The notes under the pieces are model-generated. The model saw nothing but the letters and a program-made list of their open reading frames with translations, had not been told where the DNA came from and searched no databases. A program made the translations under genes and the position numbers. This document shows positions 34,126 to 42,168 of a stretch of DNA of 64,000 bases, one piece after another. The DNA comes from Streptomyces yatensis (lineage in GTDB: Bacteria; Actinomycetota; Actinomycetes; Streptomycetales; Streptomycetaceae): contig NZ_CP072941.1 in assembly GCF_018069625.1 (NCBI RefSeq), positions 2,914,001-2,978,000 of the forward strand, given 5' to 3'. The stretch's first letter is position 1; each line of letters opens with the position of its first letter.

Positions 34126-36405
34126 GTGGCGGACACAGGCCGCTTGGAGAGGCCGCGCGGGATAGCCGCCCGCGCGGGCAGTTGGAGCGCCCGTCACCGG
34201 TGGGCGGCGGTCGGGGGCTGGGTGCTGCTGGTCATCCTCGCCCTGGCCGTCGGCTCGATGACGGGCCGGGTGGATGTGTCGGACAGCGAGCAGGTTCCCG
34301 GCGAGTCCGGGCGCGTCTCGACGATTCTCGACGAGGCGGGCATTGACGCCGCGGCCGGGGAAACCGTACTGATCCAGGCGAAGGGCGGCGGACTCACCGC
34401 GAACGACCCGGCCTTCCAGAAGGCGGTCGACGCGGTGATCGCGGGCGTACGCGACACCGGCCAGGTGACCGCCCTCCGCTCCCCGTACGAGACCAAGACC
34501 ATCTCCGCCGACCGGCGCTCCGCGCTGGTGCAGTTCGAGATGCGCGGCGACCCGGAGAAGGCGTCGGAGCACATCCAGCCGGTCCTGGACGCGGTGGGCA
34601 AGGCCCAGGACGGCCACCAGGACCTGCGGATCGAGGAGTTCGGCGACGCCAGCGGCCAGAAGGCGTTCGACGACGCGTTCGGCGACGACTTCACCCAGGC
34701 CGAGTTCTCCGCGCTGCCGGTGGCCCTGGGCATTCTGCTGATCGTCTTCGGTGCGCTGGTGGCCGCGCTGCTGCCGGTCGTGCTCGCGATGACGGCGTTC
34801 CTGGCCACCACCGGTCTGGTGGCGGTGGTCAGCCACTGGGTGCATATGAGCGACACCGCCAACTCCGTGATGCTGCTGGTGGGGCTGGCCGTCGGCGTCG
34901 ACTACTGCCTGTTCTACCTGCGCCGGGAGCGTGAGGAGCGCGCCGCCGGACGGGACGCGCAGACCGCCCTTCGGATCGCGGCGGCCACCTCCGGCCGGGC
35001 CGTCCTGGTCTCGGGTGTCACGGTGATCGTGGCGATGGCGGGCATGCTCTTCACCGGGATCGCGGAGTTCAAGGCGATGGGGCTCGCCACCTTGATGGTG
35101 GTGGCGGTGGCGATGGTCGGCTCGGTGACGGTGCTGCCCGCGCTGCTCTCGCTGCTCGGTGAGCGGGTGGAGAAGGGCCGGGTGCCGTTCCTGGCCCGCG
35201 CCAAGCGGCGCGGCGGCGGCGAGAGCCGGGTCTGGCGCAGCGTCCTCGGCCCGGTGCTGCGCCGCCCCAAGCTGTCGCTGGCCCTCGCCAGTGGCGCGCT
35301 GATCGCGCTGGCCGTCCCCGCCGTGGGGATGAACACCGCGAACCTCACCATGGACCAGGAGTTCGGGGACCGGCTGCCGGTCGTGACCGCGTACAACCAC
35401 ATCGACGAGGCGTTCCCGGGCGGGTCCGACCCGGCCAAGGTCGTGGTGAAGGCGGACGACATCGACGCGGCGCCGGTGCGCGACGCCCTCGCCCGGTTCC
35501 GTACCGAGGCCGTGGCGAAGGGCGCCTCCAAGGGTCCGGTCGACGTGACCGTCCACCACAAGCAGAACGTGGCCGTGGTGGAGGTCCCGCTGATCGGCGG
35601 CTCGGACGAGGCCAAGGCCGAGAAGAGCCTGAACGTGCTGCGGGACGAGGTGCGCCCGGCGACACTCGGCACGGTGGACGGGGTGGACGCCCCCATCGGC
35701 GGATCGACCGCCTCCTCCAAGGACTTCAACGACAAGCTCGGCTCGGCCGTCCCCCCGGTCTTCGCCTTCGTGGTGGTCTTCGCCTTCCTGCTGATGCTGA
35801 TGTCCTTCCGGTCGCTCACCATCGCCGTCACCTCCATCGTGCTCAACCTGCTGTCGGTGGGCGCCGCGTACGGCATCCTCACCGCGGTCTTCCAGCACGG
35901 CTGGGGCGCGGGGCTGGTCGGCGCGGAGGGCGTGGGCGCGATCGTGTCGTGGCTGCCGCTGTTCCTCTTCGTGATCCTGTTCGGGCTGAGCATGGACTAC
36001 CACGTCTTCGTGGTCTCCCGGATCCGCGAGGCGCGCCTGGCCGGGCGGAACACCAAGGACGCGGTGGTGCACGGTGTGGTGACCACGGCGGGCGTGGTCA
36101 CCAGCGCCGCCGTCATCATGGTCGCGGTCTTCTCCATCTTCGGAACGCTGTCGATGCAGTCCATGAAGCAGATGGGCGTGGGCCTCGCGGCCGCGGTCCT
36201 CATCGACGCCACCGTCATCCGGGGAGTGCTCCTCCCGGCCGTGATGCTGCTGCTCGGCGAGCGCAACTGGTACCTGCCGAAGTGGCTGCGGTGGCTCCCG
36301 GACCTCGCCCACGACGAGCCCGCCCCGGCCGAGCGGCCCACCGCCGTGGTGGGTGCGCCCGCGAGGCCGGACGCGGACGACCGGCCCCGGCACGCCAGGG
36401 TCTGA
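34126..36405 (+). CDS. MMPL-family RND transporter
   Basis: A 759-aa membrane protein in two homologous halves. Each half has one helix, a large extracytoplasmic loop, then five or six helices. The first membrane block runs near residues 190-350 (LPVALGILLIVFGALVAALLP, SVMLLVGLAVGVDYCLFYLRRERE) and the second near 535-720 (LFLFVILFGLSMDYHVFVVSRIREA). The GxxxDY(C/H) motifs with membrane Asp are typical of proton-driven MMPL lipid or drug exporters. GTG 34126 has AAGGGG 8 nt upstream. Substrate is unknown; no lipid or antibiotic biosynthesis genes adjoin it. Confidence 0.93.
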   Translation: MADTGRLERPRGIAARAGSWSARHRWAAVGGWVLLVILALAVGSMTGRVDVSDSEQVPGESGRVSTILDEAGIDAAAGETVLIQAKGGGLTANDPAFQKAVDAVIAGVRDTGQVTALRSPYETKTISADRRSALVQFEMRGDPEKASEHIQPVLDAVGKAQDGHQDLRIEEFGDASGQKAFDDAFGDDFTQAEFSALPVALGILLIVFGALVAALLPVVLAMTAFLATTGLVAVVSHWVHMSDTANSVMLLVGLAVGVDYCLFYLRREREERAAGRDAQTALRIAAATSGRAVLVSGVTVIVAMAGMLFTGIAEFKAMGLATLMVVAVAMVGSVTVLPALLSLLGERVEKGRVPFLARAKRRGGGESRVWRSVLGPVLRRPKLSLALASGALIALAVPAVGMNTANLTMDQEFGDRLPVVTAYNHIDEAFPGGSDPAKVVVKADDIDAAPVRDALARFRTEAVAKGASKGPVDVTVHHKQNVAVVEVPLIGGSDEAKAEKSLNVLRDEVRPATLGTVDGVDAPIGGSTASSKDFNDKLGSAVPPVFAFVVVFAFLLMLMSFRSLTIAVTSIVLNLLSVGAAYGILTAVFQHGWGAGLVGAEGVGAIVSWLPLFLFVILFGLSMDYHVFVVSRIREARLAGRNTKDAVVHGVVTTAGVVTSAAVIMVAVFSIFGTLSMQSMKQMGVGLAAAVLIDATVIRGVLLPAVMLLLGERNWYLPKWLRWLPDLAHDEPAPAERPTAVVGAPARPDADDRPRHARV

Positions 36406-36441
36406 CGGCTCCACGGCGCTCGCGCAACCGCGCAACCGCGC

Positions 36442-36477
36442 AACCGGCCACATGGTCTTCGGACCGTGTGGCCGGTT
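36442..36477 (+). terminator. Terminator of the MMPL gene with TTCG loop
   Basis: 16-bp arms (AACCGGCCACATGGTC and its complement, one wobble pair) close a TTCG tetraloop 36 nt after the MMPL stop. It isolates the MMPL gene from the erm promoter just downstream. Confidence 0.85.
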
Positions 36478-36502
36478 CGGCGTCGTGAGGGGTCGGGGAC
36501 GG

Positions 36503-36540
36503 AAAAGGCGTTGCGCGTCGTCCTGCCCGGTCCCTACGGT
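36503..36540 (+). promoter_or_regulatory. Candidate WblC/WhiB7-type promoter of the erm locus
   Basis: AAAA (36503-36506), then GGCG, -35 TTGCGC (36511-36516), an 18-bp spacer and -10 TACGGT (36535-36540). An A/T tract right before the -35 box is the hallmark of WhiB7/WblC-activated promoters of antibiotic-resistance genes. The same layout occurs at 55440-55478. Predicted transcript start is near 36547. Confidence 0.5.
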
Positions 36541-36606
36541 GCGGGGATACGGCGGAGATCCGCATACGCGTCGTTTCGCGTACGCGCGCACGGAAGGAGC
36601 ACACCG

Positions 36607-36768
36607 ATGGGCGGCAGTCCCGGCATCGGCGTGTTCACCCGCGTCAACACCCGTGGCTGTGCCCGGGTGGCGTGTGCGCGCTTCTCGCCTTCGCTCACCC
36701 GCCGCCCGCGGCGCGGCCCCGGTGCCCTGGCCGGCCCGGACGCGCCCGGTGTCTCCATGAGTCTGTGA
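36607..36768 (+). CDS. Upstream ORF (possible leader peptide) of the erm transcript
   Basis: A 53-aa ORF, MGGSPGIGVFTRVNTRGCAR..., has a strong ribosome site (GGAAGGAG, 7 nt before ATG) and lies 60 nt after the predicted transcript start. It is Arg-rich and contains R-P-R, a +X+ motif of the kind at which macrolide-bound ribosomes stall. Inducible erm genes are usually controlled by such leader peptides. The peptide is longer than most known Erm leaders and not one I recognise. Confidence 0.5.
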   Translation: MGGSPGIGVFTRVNTRGCARVACARFSPSLTRRPRRGPGALAGPDAPGVSMSL

Positions 36769-36811
36769 GCGCCCCGCTCCGCTGACTCGCCGGTGTCCGA
36801 TCGTCTCACGC

Positions 36812-36951
36812 GGTGAGCCGATTCCTCGCGGTGAGCTCGCGGTGAGCTCGCGGTGAGCTCGCGGTGAGCTGATCCCTCCGTGTGAGCTGATCCCTCGCCG
36901 TGAGCCGACTCCTCGCCGTGAGCCGATTCCTCGCCGTGAGCTGATCCCTTG
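36812..36951. repeat. Tandem repeats in the erm leader region
   Basis: About nine direct repeats built on GTGAGC. One 18-19-bp form (GTGAGCCGATTCCTCGC with variants) occurs about five times and an 11-bp form (GGTGAGCTCGC) about three times in between. They lie in the RNA between the upstream ORF and erm. Confidence 0.8.
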
Positions 36952-37008
36952 CCCCCACGCGCCCTCGGCCAGGGCCCCCGCCAGTCCAGGAAGCACTCGT
37001 TCCGGGAC

Positions 37009-37042
37009 GGGCGGCAGGGCCCGTTCCGCGCTGCTGCCGCCC
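37009..37042 (+). promoter_or_regulatory. Hairpin before the erm ribosome-binding site
   Basis: Arms GGGCGGCAG and CTGCCGCCC close a 16-nt loop, ending 11 nt before the AAAGGA ribosome site (37054-37059). It could act as an attenuator or as part of a structure hiding the erm start. Confidence 0.5.
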
Positions 37043-37067
37043 GCCCGGCTCCGAAAGGACCGTGGCC

Positions 37068-37910
37068 GTGGCCCGCAATCGACACCAACTCCCGACCCCG
37101 CACCGCACCGCACGCGACCGCGCGAGGCGCGCGTACGGGCAGAACTTCCTCATCGACCCGGGCGCCGTCGCCCGCGTCGTACGCGCCGCCCGCCCCGGGC
37201 CCGGCGATCTCCTGGTGGAGGTCGGCGCGGGCAAGGGGGCGCTCACCGAGGCGCTGGCGCCGCGCTGCCGTGAGCTGATCAGCTATGAGATCGACCGGCA
37301 TCTGATCCCGGGGCTGCGGGAGCGGCTGGCCCGGTATCCGCGGGTCCGGGTGGTGCACCAGGACTTCCTGGCCGCGGCGCCGCCGCGCGAGCCGTTCGCC
37401 CTGGTCGGCAACGTGCCCTACGCCCGTACCGCCGAGATCGTGGCCTGGGCGCTGCGGGCGGGGCCCCAGCTGACCTCCGCGACGCTGCTCACGCAGGCGG
37501 AGTACGCCCGTAAGCGCACCGGGGACTACGGCCGCTGGTCCCTGCTGACCGTACGGTCCTGGCCGGAGGTCGAGTGGCGGCTGTGCGGGCGGGTGGCGCG
37601 CGCCGCCTTCCGGCCGGTGCCGGCGGTCGACGGCGGGATCCTGCGGCTGACCCGGCGGCCGCACCCGCTGCTCACTGACCCGGCGGCCCGGTCCGCCTAC
37701 GCGGACCTGGTCGAGCTGGGCTTCACCGGGCTCGGCGGCTCGCTCCACGCGTCGCTGCGCCGGGGCTGTCCCGCCCGCGTCCTCGACCGGGCGTTCCGGG
37801 CGGCCGGGCTGGAGCCGGACGTGGTGGTGGCCTACGTGTCGCCGGAGCAGTGGCTGGTCCTCGCACGGGAGTTGAGCGGGGTCCGCCGGGTCAATCGCGG
37901 CTACCGCTGA
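37068..37910 (+). CDS. erm: Erm-family 23S rRNA (adenine-N6)-methyltransferase
   Basis: A 280-aa Rossmann-fold enzyme expected to methylate 23S rRNA A2058 and give macrolide-lincosamide-streptogramin resistance. Motif X is YGQNFLIDPGAVARVV, SAM motif I is VEVGAGKGALTEAL, then SYEIDRHL (acidic SAM ligand), and motif IV NVPY is the catalytic N-x-P-Y/F. QAEYARKRTGDYGRWS and FRPVPAVDGGILRLTRR resemble ErmE-type proteins more than KsgA. GTG 37068 (AAAGGA 8 nt upstream) is preferred over GTG 37062. The gene overlaps the opposite-strand solute-binding gene by 10 nt at the 3' ends. No macrolide biosynthesis genes are in the window, so it is probably intrinsic resistance. Confidence 0.88.
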   Translation: MARNRHQLPTPHRTARDRARRAYGQNFLIDPGAVARVVRAARPGPGDLLVEVGAGKGALTEALAPRCRELISYEIDRHLIPGLRERLARYPRVRVVHQDFLAAAPPREPFALVGNVPYARTAEIVAWALRAGPQLTSATLLTQAEYARKRTGDYGRWSLLTVRSWPEVEWRLCGRVARAAFRPVPAVDGGILRLTRRPHPLLTDPAARSAYADLVELGFTGLGGSLHASLRRGCPARVLDRAFRAAGLEPDVVVAYVSPEQWLVLARELSGVRRVNRGYR

Positions 37911-39205
37911 TAGCGGGCGAGCACCAGGTTGCCGTCCTCGACCAGCCGCTTCCGTAGCTCCCCCATCCCGATCGCCCCGCTGTAGTACTCCTGCAGCGCC
38001 GGGGTGGCCACCTTGTCCTTCCACTCCGGATAGCCGCGCACGGACTGGGCGGGTGCCGGTCGCAGCCCTCCGGCCAGGGCGGCGCCGGTGGCCCAGCCGT
38101 GCCGGCGGGTGTGCAGGGCGGGGTCGCGCAGCGCGGTCCGGCCGGTGGGGAGCATCCAGTCGCCCCGGGCGAGCCGCACCATATGCGGTGGGCGCAGGAA
38201 GAAGTCGATGAAGCGGGCCGCCTCCTTCTGGTACGGGCTGTCGGCGGCGATGGACAGCGTCTGGGGGCTGACCCCCTGCCGCTGGTCGCCGCCGGGTCCG
38301 GCCGGGGACGGCAGTACGGTCCAGGCGAAGCCCTTGGGCGCCTGCTGCACGATCTGCTGACGGTAGGAGAAGCCGAGGGGCACCATCGCGTACTTGCCGC
38401 CGAAGAAGCCGGGGAGGGTGTCGGAGCCGCCCATGCCGAGGGTGGTCCGCGCGGCGCTGCGGTCGCCGCCCAGCTGGTCGTGGATGACCCGGGGCACCCG
38501 CTGGTCGGCGGCGTCGAACCGGACGGTGACCTTGCCGTCCGCGCCCCGGTGGAAGACCTTGCCACCGGTGGACAGGGAGAGGTTGAGGGTCGCGGAGACG
38601 GGCTCCTTGAGCGGCCAGGCCACGCCGTGCGTCCCGTCGCGGGTCAGCTCCTTGGCCGCGTCCTCGAACTCGGCCCAGCTCCAGGGCCGTTCGGGGGCGG
38701 GGATCCGCACCCGGGACCGCTCCAGCAGGGCGCGGTTGGCGATGAGCACGCGCGGCTCCTGGAGGAACGGCACACCGTGGATGCCACCGGCGAAGGTGGC
38801 GGCCTGCCAGGTCTGGGGCGGGATCTCGTCCTTGAGCCGCTGGGGCAGCAGGTCGGTGAGGTCGGCGAGATAGCCGCCGTAGGCGAAGTCGGCGAGGTCG
38901 TCGGTGGCGTCGTGGATGATGTCGGGCGCCTCGCCGCCCTCGAAGGAGGTGAGCAGCTGGTCGTGGACGCTGTCCCAGCTGCCCTGGACGTAGTCGACCC
39001 GGATGTCGGGGTGGGCCGCGTTCCATTCGGCCACCAGCTGCTTGTTGGCCTGGATGGATTCCTGCTGCCAGGCCAGGGACTGGAAGCGGAGGGTGATCCG
39101 GCCGCCGGATGCCCGCCGCCGTCCGGGCGCGCAGGCGGAGAGCAGGGTCCCGGTGGCGGACAGCGTCCCGGCGGCGGACGCGGCCAGCAGCGTGCGGCGG
39201 CGCAT
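37901..39205 (-). CDS. Sugar ABC transporter substrate-binding lipoprotein
   Basis: A 434-aa extracellular solute-binding protein of family 1. The signal peptide carries RRR then LLAASAAGTLSATGTLLSAC, with lipobox LSAC. Mature landmarks are WNAAHPDIRVDYVQGSWDSV, GEAPDIIHD, IHGVPFLQEPRVLIANRALLE and PEWKDKV. The start ATG overlaps the upstream permease stop (TGATG), so it is last in a permease-permease-binding protein operon, an unusual order for this class. No MsiK-like ATPase is encoded here; streptomycetes share one ATPase among many such importers. The ligand is unknown. Confidence 0.92.
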   Translation of the reverse strand: MRRRTLLAASAAGTLSATGTLLSACAPGRRRASGGRITLRFQSLAWQQESIQANKQLVAEWNAAHPDIRVDYVQGSWDSVHDQLLTSFEGGEAPDIIHDATDDLADFAYGGYLADLTDLLPQRLKDEIPPQTWQAATFAGGIHGVPFLQEPRVLIANRALLERSRVRIPAPERPWSWAEFEDAAKELTRDGTHGVAWPLKEPVSATLNLSLSTGGKVFHRGADGKVTVRFDAADQRVPRVIHDQLGGDRSAARTTLGMGGSDTLPGFFGGKYAMVPLGFSYRQQIVQQAPKGFAWTVLPSPAGPGGDQRQGVSPQTLSIAADSPYQKEAARFIDFFLRPPHMVRLARGDWMLPTGRTALRDPALHTRRHGWATGAALAGGLRPAPAQSVRGYPEWKDKVATPALQEYYSGAIGMGELRKRLVEDGNLVLARYQR

Positions 39206-40119
39206 CAGTGCTTCACCGCCCCGGCCAGGGTGCCGCTGGTGATCCGGCGCTGGATGAGCGCGAACAGCACGAGCGAGGGCAGCGTCGCCAGCAGGGAGGC
39301 GGCGGCGAGCGGGCCGAGGTCGGCGACGCCCTCGGCTCCGATGAAGTGGGTGAGGATGACCGGCATCGTCTGTTTCTGCGGGGACTTGAGCAGGACGAGC
39401 GCGAAGAAGAACTCGTTCCAGGCGGTGATGAAGGCGAAGAGGGCGGTGGCCACGATGCCGGGCGCCAGCAACGGCATGGTCACCGAGATCAGCGTCCGCG
39501 CTCGGCTCGCGCCGTCCACGGCCGCGGCCTCCTCCAGTTCGCGCGGTACGGCCCGGGCGTACCCGGCCAGCATCCAGAGGGCGAACGGCAGGGACCACAC
39601 CACGTACACCATGATCAGCCCGGAGAGGGAGTCGATCAGGCGGACCTCCTTGAGCACCAGGAACAGCGGGATGATCACCAGGACGAAGGGGAACGCCTGG
39701 CTGACCACGATCCAGCCGGTGGCCGCCCGGGACAGCGGGGAGCGGTGGTGCCGGGCCATCACATAGGCCATCGGGGTGGCGATGACGACGGTGATGGCCG
39801 CGGCGGCGAGGGAGGCGATCAGGCTGTTCCCGGCGGACCGCAGCAGCGGCTGCTCGTCGAAGGCCTGGCGGAAGTTGTCGAGGGTGGGATGGTCGGGGAT
39901 CCAGCCGGGGTGGAGGCTCGCCAGCTCACGCGGCGGTTTGAACGCGGTGGAGACCAGCCACAGCAGCGGGAAGGCCAGGAAGACCAGATAGCCGAGGAGG
40001 GCCAGGTACTGGCCGGTGCGGGCGGCGCGGCGCCGGGCGGTGCGGGTGCCCATGCGTCGGCGCCGGGCGGTGAGGCGGGTGCTCATGCGTCGGCGCCGGG
40101 CGGTGAGGCGGGTGCTCAT
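39205..40119 (-). CDS. Carbohydrate ABC transporter permease (MalG type)
   Basis: A permease of 282 to 304 aa with six helices and the MalG-type EAA loop EEAAAVDGASRARTLISVTMPLLAPGI. The N-terminus is odd: MSTRLTARRRR occurs twice in tandem and a third partial time (MGTRTARRR), encoded by a 33-bp DNA duplication (40051-40116). Three in-frame ATGs result, at 40119, 40086 and 40053. The first overlaps the upstream permease stop (ATGA), so I give that one, but the ancestral start may be inner. It pairs with the adjacent MalF-type permease. Confidence 0.92.
   Translation of the reverse strand: MSTRLTARRRRMSTRLTARRRRMGTRTARRRAARTGQYLALLGYLVFLAFPLLWLVSTAFKPPRELASLHPGWIPDHPTLDNFRQAFDEQPLLRSAGNSLIASLAAAAITVVIATPMAYVMARHHRSPLSRAATGWIVVSQAFPFVLVIIPLFLVLKEVRLIDSLSGLIMVYVVWSLPFALWMLAGYARAVPRELEEAAAVDGASRARTLISVTMPLLAPGIVATALFAFITAWNEFFFALVLLKSPQKQTMPVILTHFIGAEGVADLGPLAAASLLATLPSLVLFALIQRRITSGTLAGAVKH
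40051..40116. repeat. 33-bp tandem duplication over the permease start
   Basis: Two perfect 33-bp copies (40051-40083 and 40084-40116) starting CATGCGTCGGCGCCGGGCGG each contain an in-frame start codon and eleven codons of the MalG-type permease. A diverged partial copy precedes them. Confidence 0.9.
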
Positions 40120-41060
40120 GTGTCGTCGTCTCCCTTCAGCCGGGCGACGAGATGGACGGCCAGCAGGATGGAGACCACCGCCACCAGCACACAGCCCATC
40201 GCCGCCGCATAGCCGAACTGGCCGTAGCGGAACGCCTCTTCATAGGCGAAGAGCATCGGCAGCCGGGTGCGGCCGCCGGGTCCGCCGCCCGTCAGGACGT
40301 AGACCAGCGCGAAGGAGTTGACATTCCAGATGAAGCTGAGCGCGCTGATGGCGAGGGCGATGGGCCTGATGGCGGGCCAGGTGACGGTGCGGAAGCGGCG
40401 CCAGGCACCGGCACCGTCCATGGCCGCGGCCTCGTGCAGTTCGCGCGGCACGTTGGAGAGTCCGGCCAGCAGGGTGACCGTGACCTGCGGAAGGCGGGCC
40501 CAGATGCCGACCACGACGACGGCGGGCAGCGCGGTGGACAGGCTGCCGAGCCAGTCGCGGTGGGTGCCGAGCGTCTCGTTGAGCAGCCCCGCGTCGGGGT
40601 GGTAGACCAGCCGCCACATGATGCCGACCACGACCTCCGGCATCGCCCAGGGAACGATCGCCAGCGCCCGCGACAGCCAGCGGAACCGCAGGTTCTGATT
40701 GAGCAGCAGCGCGAGTCCGAGCGCGAGCAGGAACTGCGGTACGGAGACGGCGACCGCCCACACCAGGCCGATCCGGAAGGACTCCCAGAAGAGGGTGTCG
40801 CGCAGCAGGTCCTGGAAGTTGAGCAGCCCGATCCACTGGGTGGGGTCGGTGCGGCCCGCCTGCGCGTCGGTGAAGGCGAGCGCGATGCCGTAGAGCAGCG
40901 GGCCGACGCTGAGCAGGAGGATCGGGATCAGCGCGGGCAGCACCAGGAACCACGCCCGGTGGCCGTTCGCCGCGCGGCCCGGGCCCTTGCCTGTGGCGGT
41001 GGGCGGGGGCGGGGCGGAGCCCTGGTCCGAGCGCGCCGAGTCGGCGGTCACGGGTATCAC
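40116..41060 (-). CDS. Carbohydrate ABC transporter permease (MalF type)
   Basis: A 314-aa permease with six helices and the MalF-type EAA loop HEAAAMDGAGAWRRFRTVTWPAIRPI. The first helix, AWFLVLPALIPILLLSVGPLLYG, follows a ~40-residue polar N-terminus. GTG 41060 is chosen because GAAGGAGG lies 7 nt upstream. It is first in the three-gene importer operon and overlaps the next permease by ATGA. It is divergent from the APH-fold gene with 157 bp between them, where an unidentified sugar regulator may bind. Confidence 0.92.
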   Translation of the reverse strand: MIPVTADSARSDQGSAPPPPTATGKGPGRAANGHRAWFLVLPALIPILLLSVGPLLYGIALAFTDAQAGRTDPTQWIGLLNFQDLLRDTLFWESFRIGLVWAVAVSVPQFLLALGLALLLNQNLRFRWLSRALAIVPWAMPEVVVGIMWRLVYHPDAGLLNETLGTHRDWLGSLSTALPAVVVVGIWARLPQVTVTLLAGLSNVPRELHEAAAMDGAGAWRRFRTVTWPAIRPIALAISALSFIWNVNSFALVYVLTGGGPGGRTRLPMLFAYEEAFRYGQFGYAAAMGCVLVAVVSILLAVHLVARLKGDDDT

Positions 41061-41217
41061 GGCAGGGCCTCCTTCGGACGCGGTGGGAGGGCGGTCCGGT
41101 GGGAGAGCCCACGTCATCGTGCGGAGGGCGGGCGGTGCAGTCAAGCGGTTCACCTGCGGTAGCCGATGCGAGACTTGGGCGCCGACGAGGAGCAACCGAG
41201 CAGAATGGGGTACGGCG

Positions 41218-42159
41218 GTGGCGGATGTCGCGTTCACGGAGGAGCGGGCACGGGCGGTGCTCTCGGCCGCGCTGCCGCCCTACCGGGCCGGTACGGCGGA
41301 GGCCCGGCTGCTGTCCCTCGGCGAGAACGCCGTCTTCGCCGTCGACAGCCTCTCCCTGGTGGTCCGGATCAGCCGCGATCTGGAGGTGTGGGACCGGGCC
41401 GCCCGGGAGCTGCGGATCGCCGACTGGCTCGCCCGGGAGGGACTGCCCGCGGTACGTCCCGACCGGCGCTTCGGCTCCGAGCAACCGCTTCCGTTCGCCA
41501 ACCACCTCGTCACGTACTGGCAACGGCTTCCCGATCCGGTACGCCCGGCCGGGCCGCGCGACCTCGCGGAGCTGCTGCGGATGGTGCACGCGCTGCCCGA
41601 CCCGCCCGCCGGTCCACCCGCCGGTCCACCCGCCCCGGCACCGCCGCCGCTGCCGCTGCCGCGCCGCGATCTGCTGGGCGGGATCGAGCGCTGGCTGCGG
41701 CTGGCCGGGGGCGCGATCGACCCGGCGGACGCGGCGTATCTGCGCGCCCGCCGGGACGACTTCGCGGCCGCCGTCGAGGACCTGACCCCGCGGCTCACCC
41801 CCGGCCCGATCCACGGCGACGCGCTGCCGCGCAATGTGCACATCGGCCCGGACGGCCCGGTACTGGTGGACCTGGAGACCTTCTCGCACGATCTGCGCGA
41901 GCACGATCTGGTGGTGATGGCGCTGTCCCGGGACCGCTATGGGCTCGGCGCGGAGGCGTACGACGCGTTCGTGGCGGAGTACGGCTGGGACGTCCGGGAG
42001 TGGCCCGGCTGCGGGGTGCTGCGCGGCGCGCGGGAGACGGCGAGCTGCGCCTGGGTCGCCCAGCACGCCCCGGGCAACCCGGCGGCGCGCGCCGAGTTCA
42101 CCCGCCGCATCGCCTCCCTGCGGGAGGACGACCCGACGGTGCGCTGGCACACGTTCTGA
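41218..42159 (+). CDS. APH-family (aminoglycoside phosphotransferase-fold) kinase
   Basis: A 313-aa protein-kinase-like phosphotransferase. The catalytic loop is PIHGDALPRNVHIG (HGD, then N) and the metal-binding stretch is VLVDLETFSHDLREHDLVV. The ATP-side strand ENAVFAVDSLSLVVRISRD is present. A short PPAGPPAGPPAPAPPPLPLP linker interrupts the middle. This broad fold also covers homoserine, choline and macrolide kinases, so aminoglycoside resistance must not be assumed. GTG 41218 lies after a GGGG site. Single gene. Confidence 0.85.
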   Translation: MADVAFTEERARAVLSAALPPYRAGTAEARLLSLGENAVFAVDSLSLVVRISRDLEVWDRAARELRIADWLAREGLPAVRPDRRFGSEQPLPFANHLVTYWQRLPDPVRPAGPRDLAELLRMVHALPDPPAGPPAGPPAPAPPPLPLPRRDLLGGIERWLRLAGGAIDPADAAYLRARRDDFAAAVEDLTPRLTPGPIHGDALPRNVHIGPDGPVLVDLETFSHDLREHDLVVMALSRDRYGLGAEAYDAFVAEYGWDVREWPGCGVLRGARETASCAWVAQHAPGNPAARAEFTRRIASLREDDPTVRWHTF

Positions 42160-42168
42160 GCAATTCGC

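Noticed and set aside
36812..36951. GTGAGC repeats considered as a CRISPR array
   Set aside because: Units of 11-19 bp abut directly with no unique spacers, and no cas genes are present.
34039..37113. 1024-codon open frame on the minus strand opposite the MMPL gene
   Set aside because: It mirrors the third-position GC pattern of the plus-strand MMPL gene; its product is His/Arg/Gln-rich low complexity with no domain.
37068..37910. Gene considered as KsgA (16S rRNA dimethyltransferase)
   Set aside because: The RTGDYGRWS and FRPVPAVD motifs and the DNA context resemble ErmE-type proteins; a distinct ksgA normally lies in another cluster.
41218..42159. Naming the APH-fold gene an aminoglycoside-resistance gene
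   Set aside because: The fold is shared by many kinases and no subclass-specific motif or context supports an aminoglycoside substrate.
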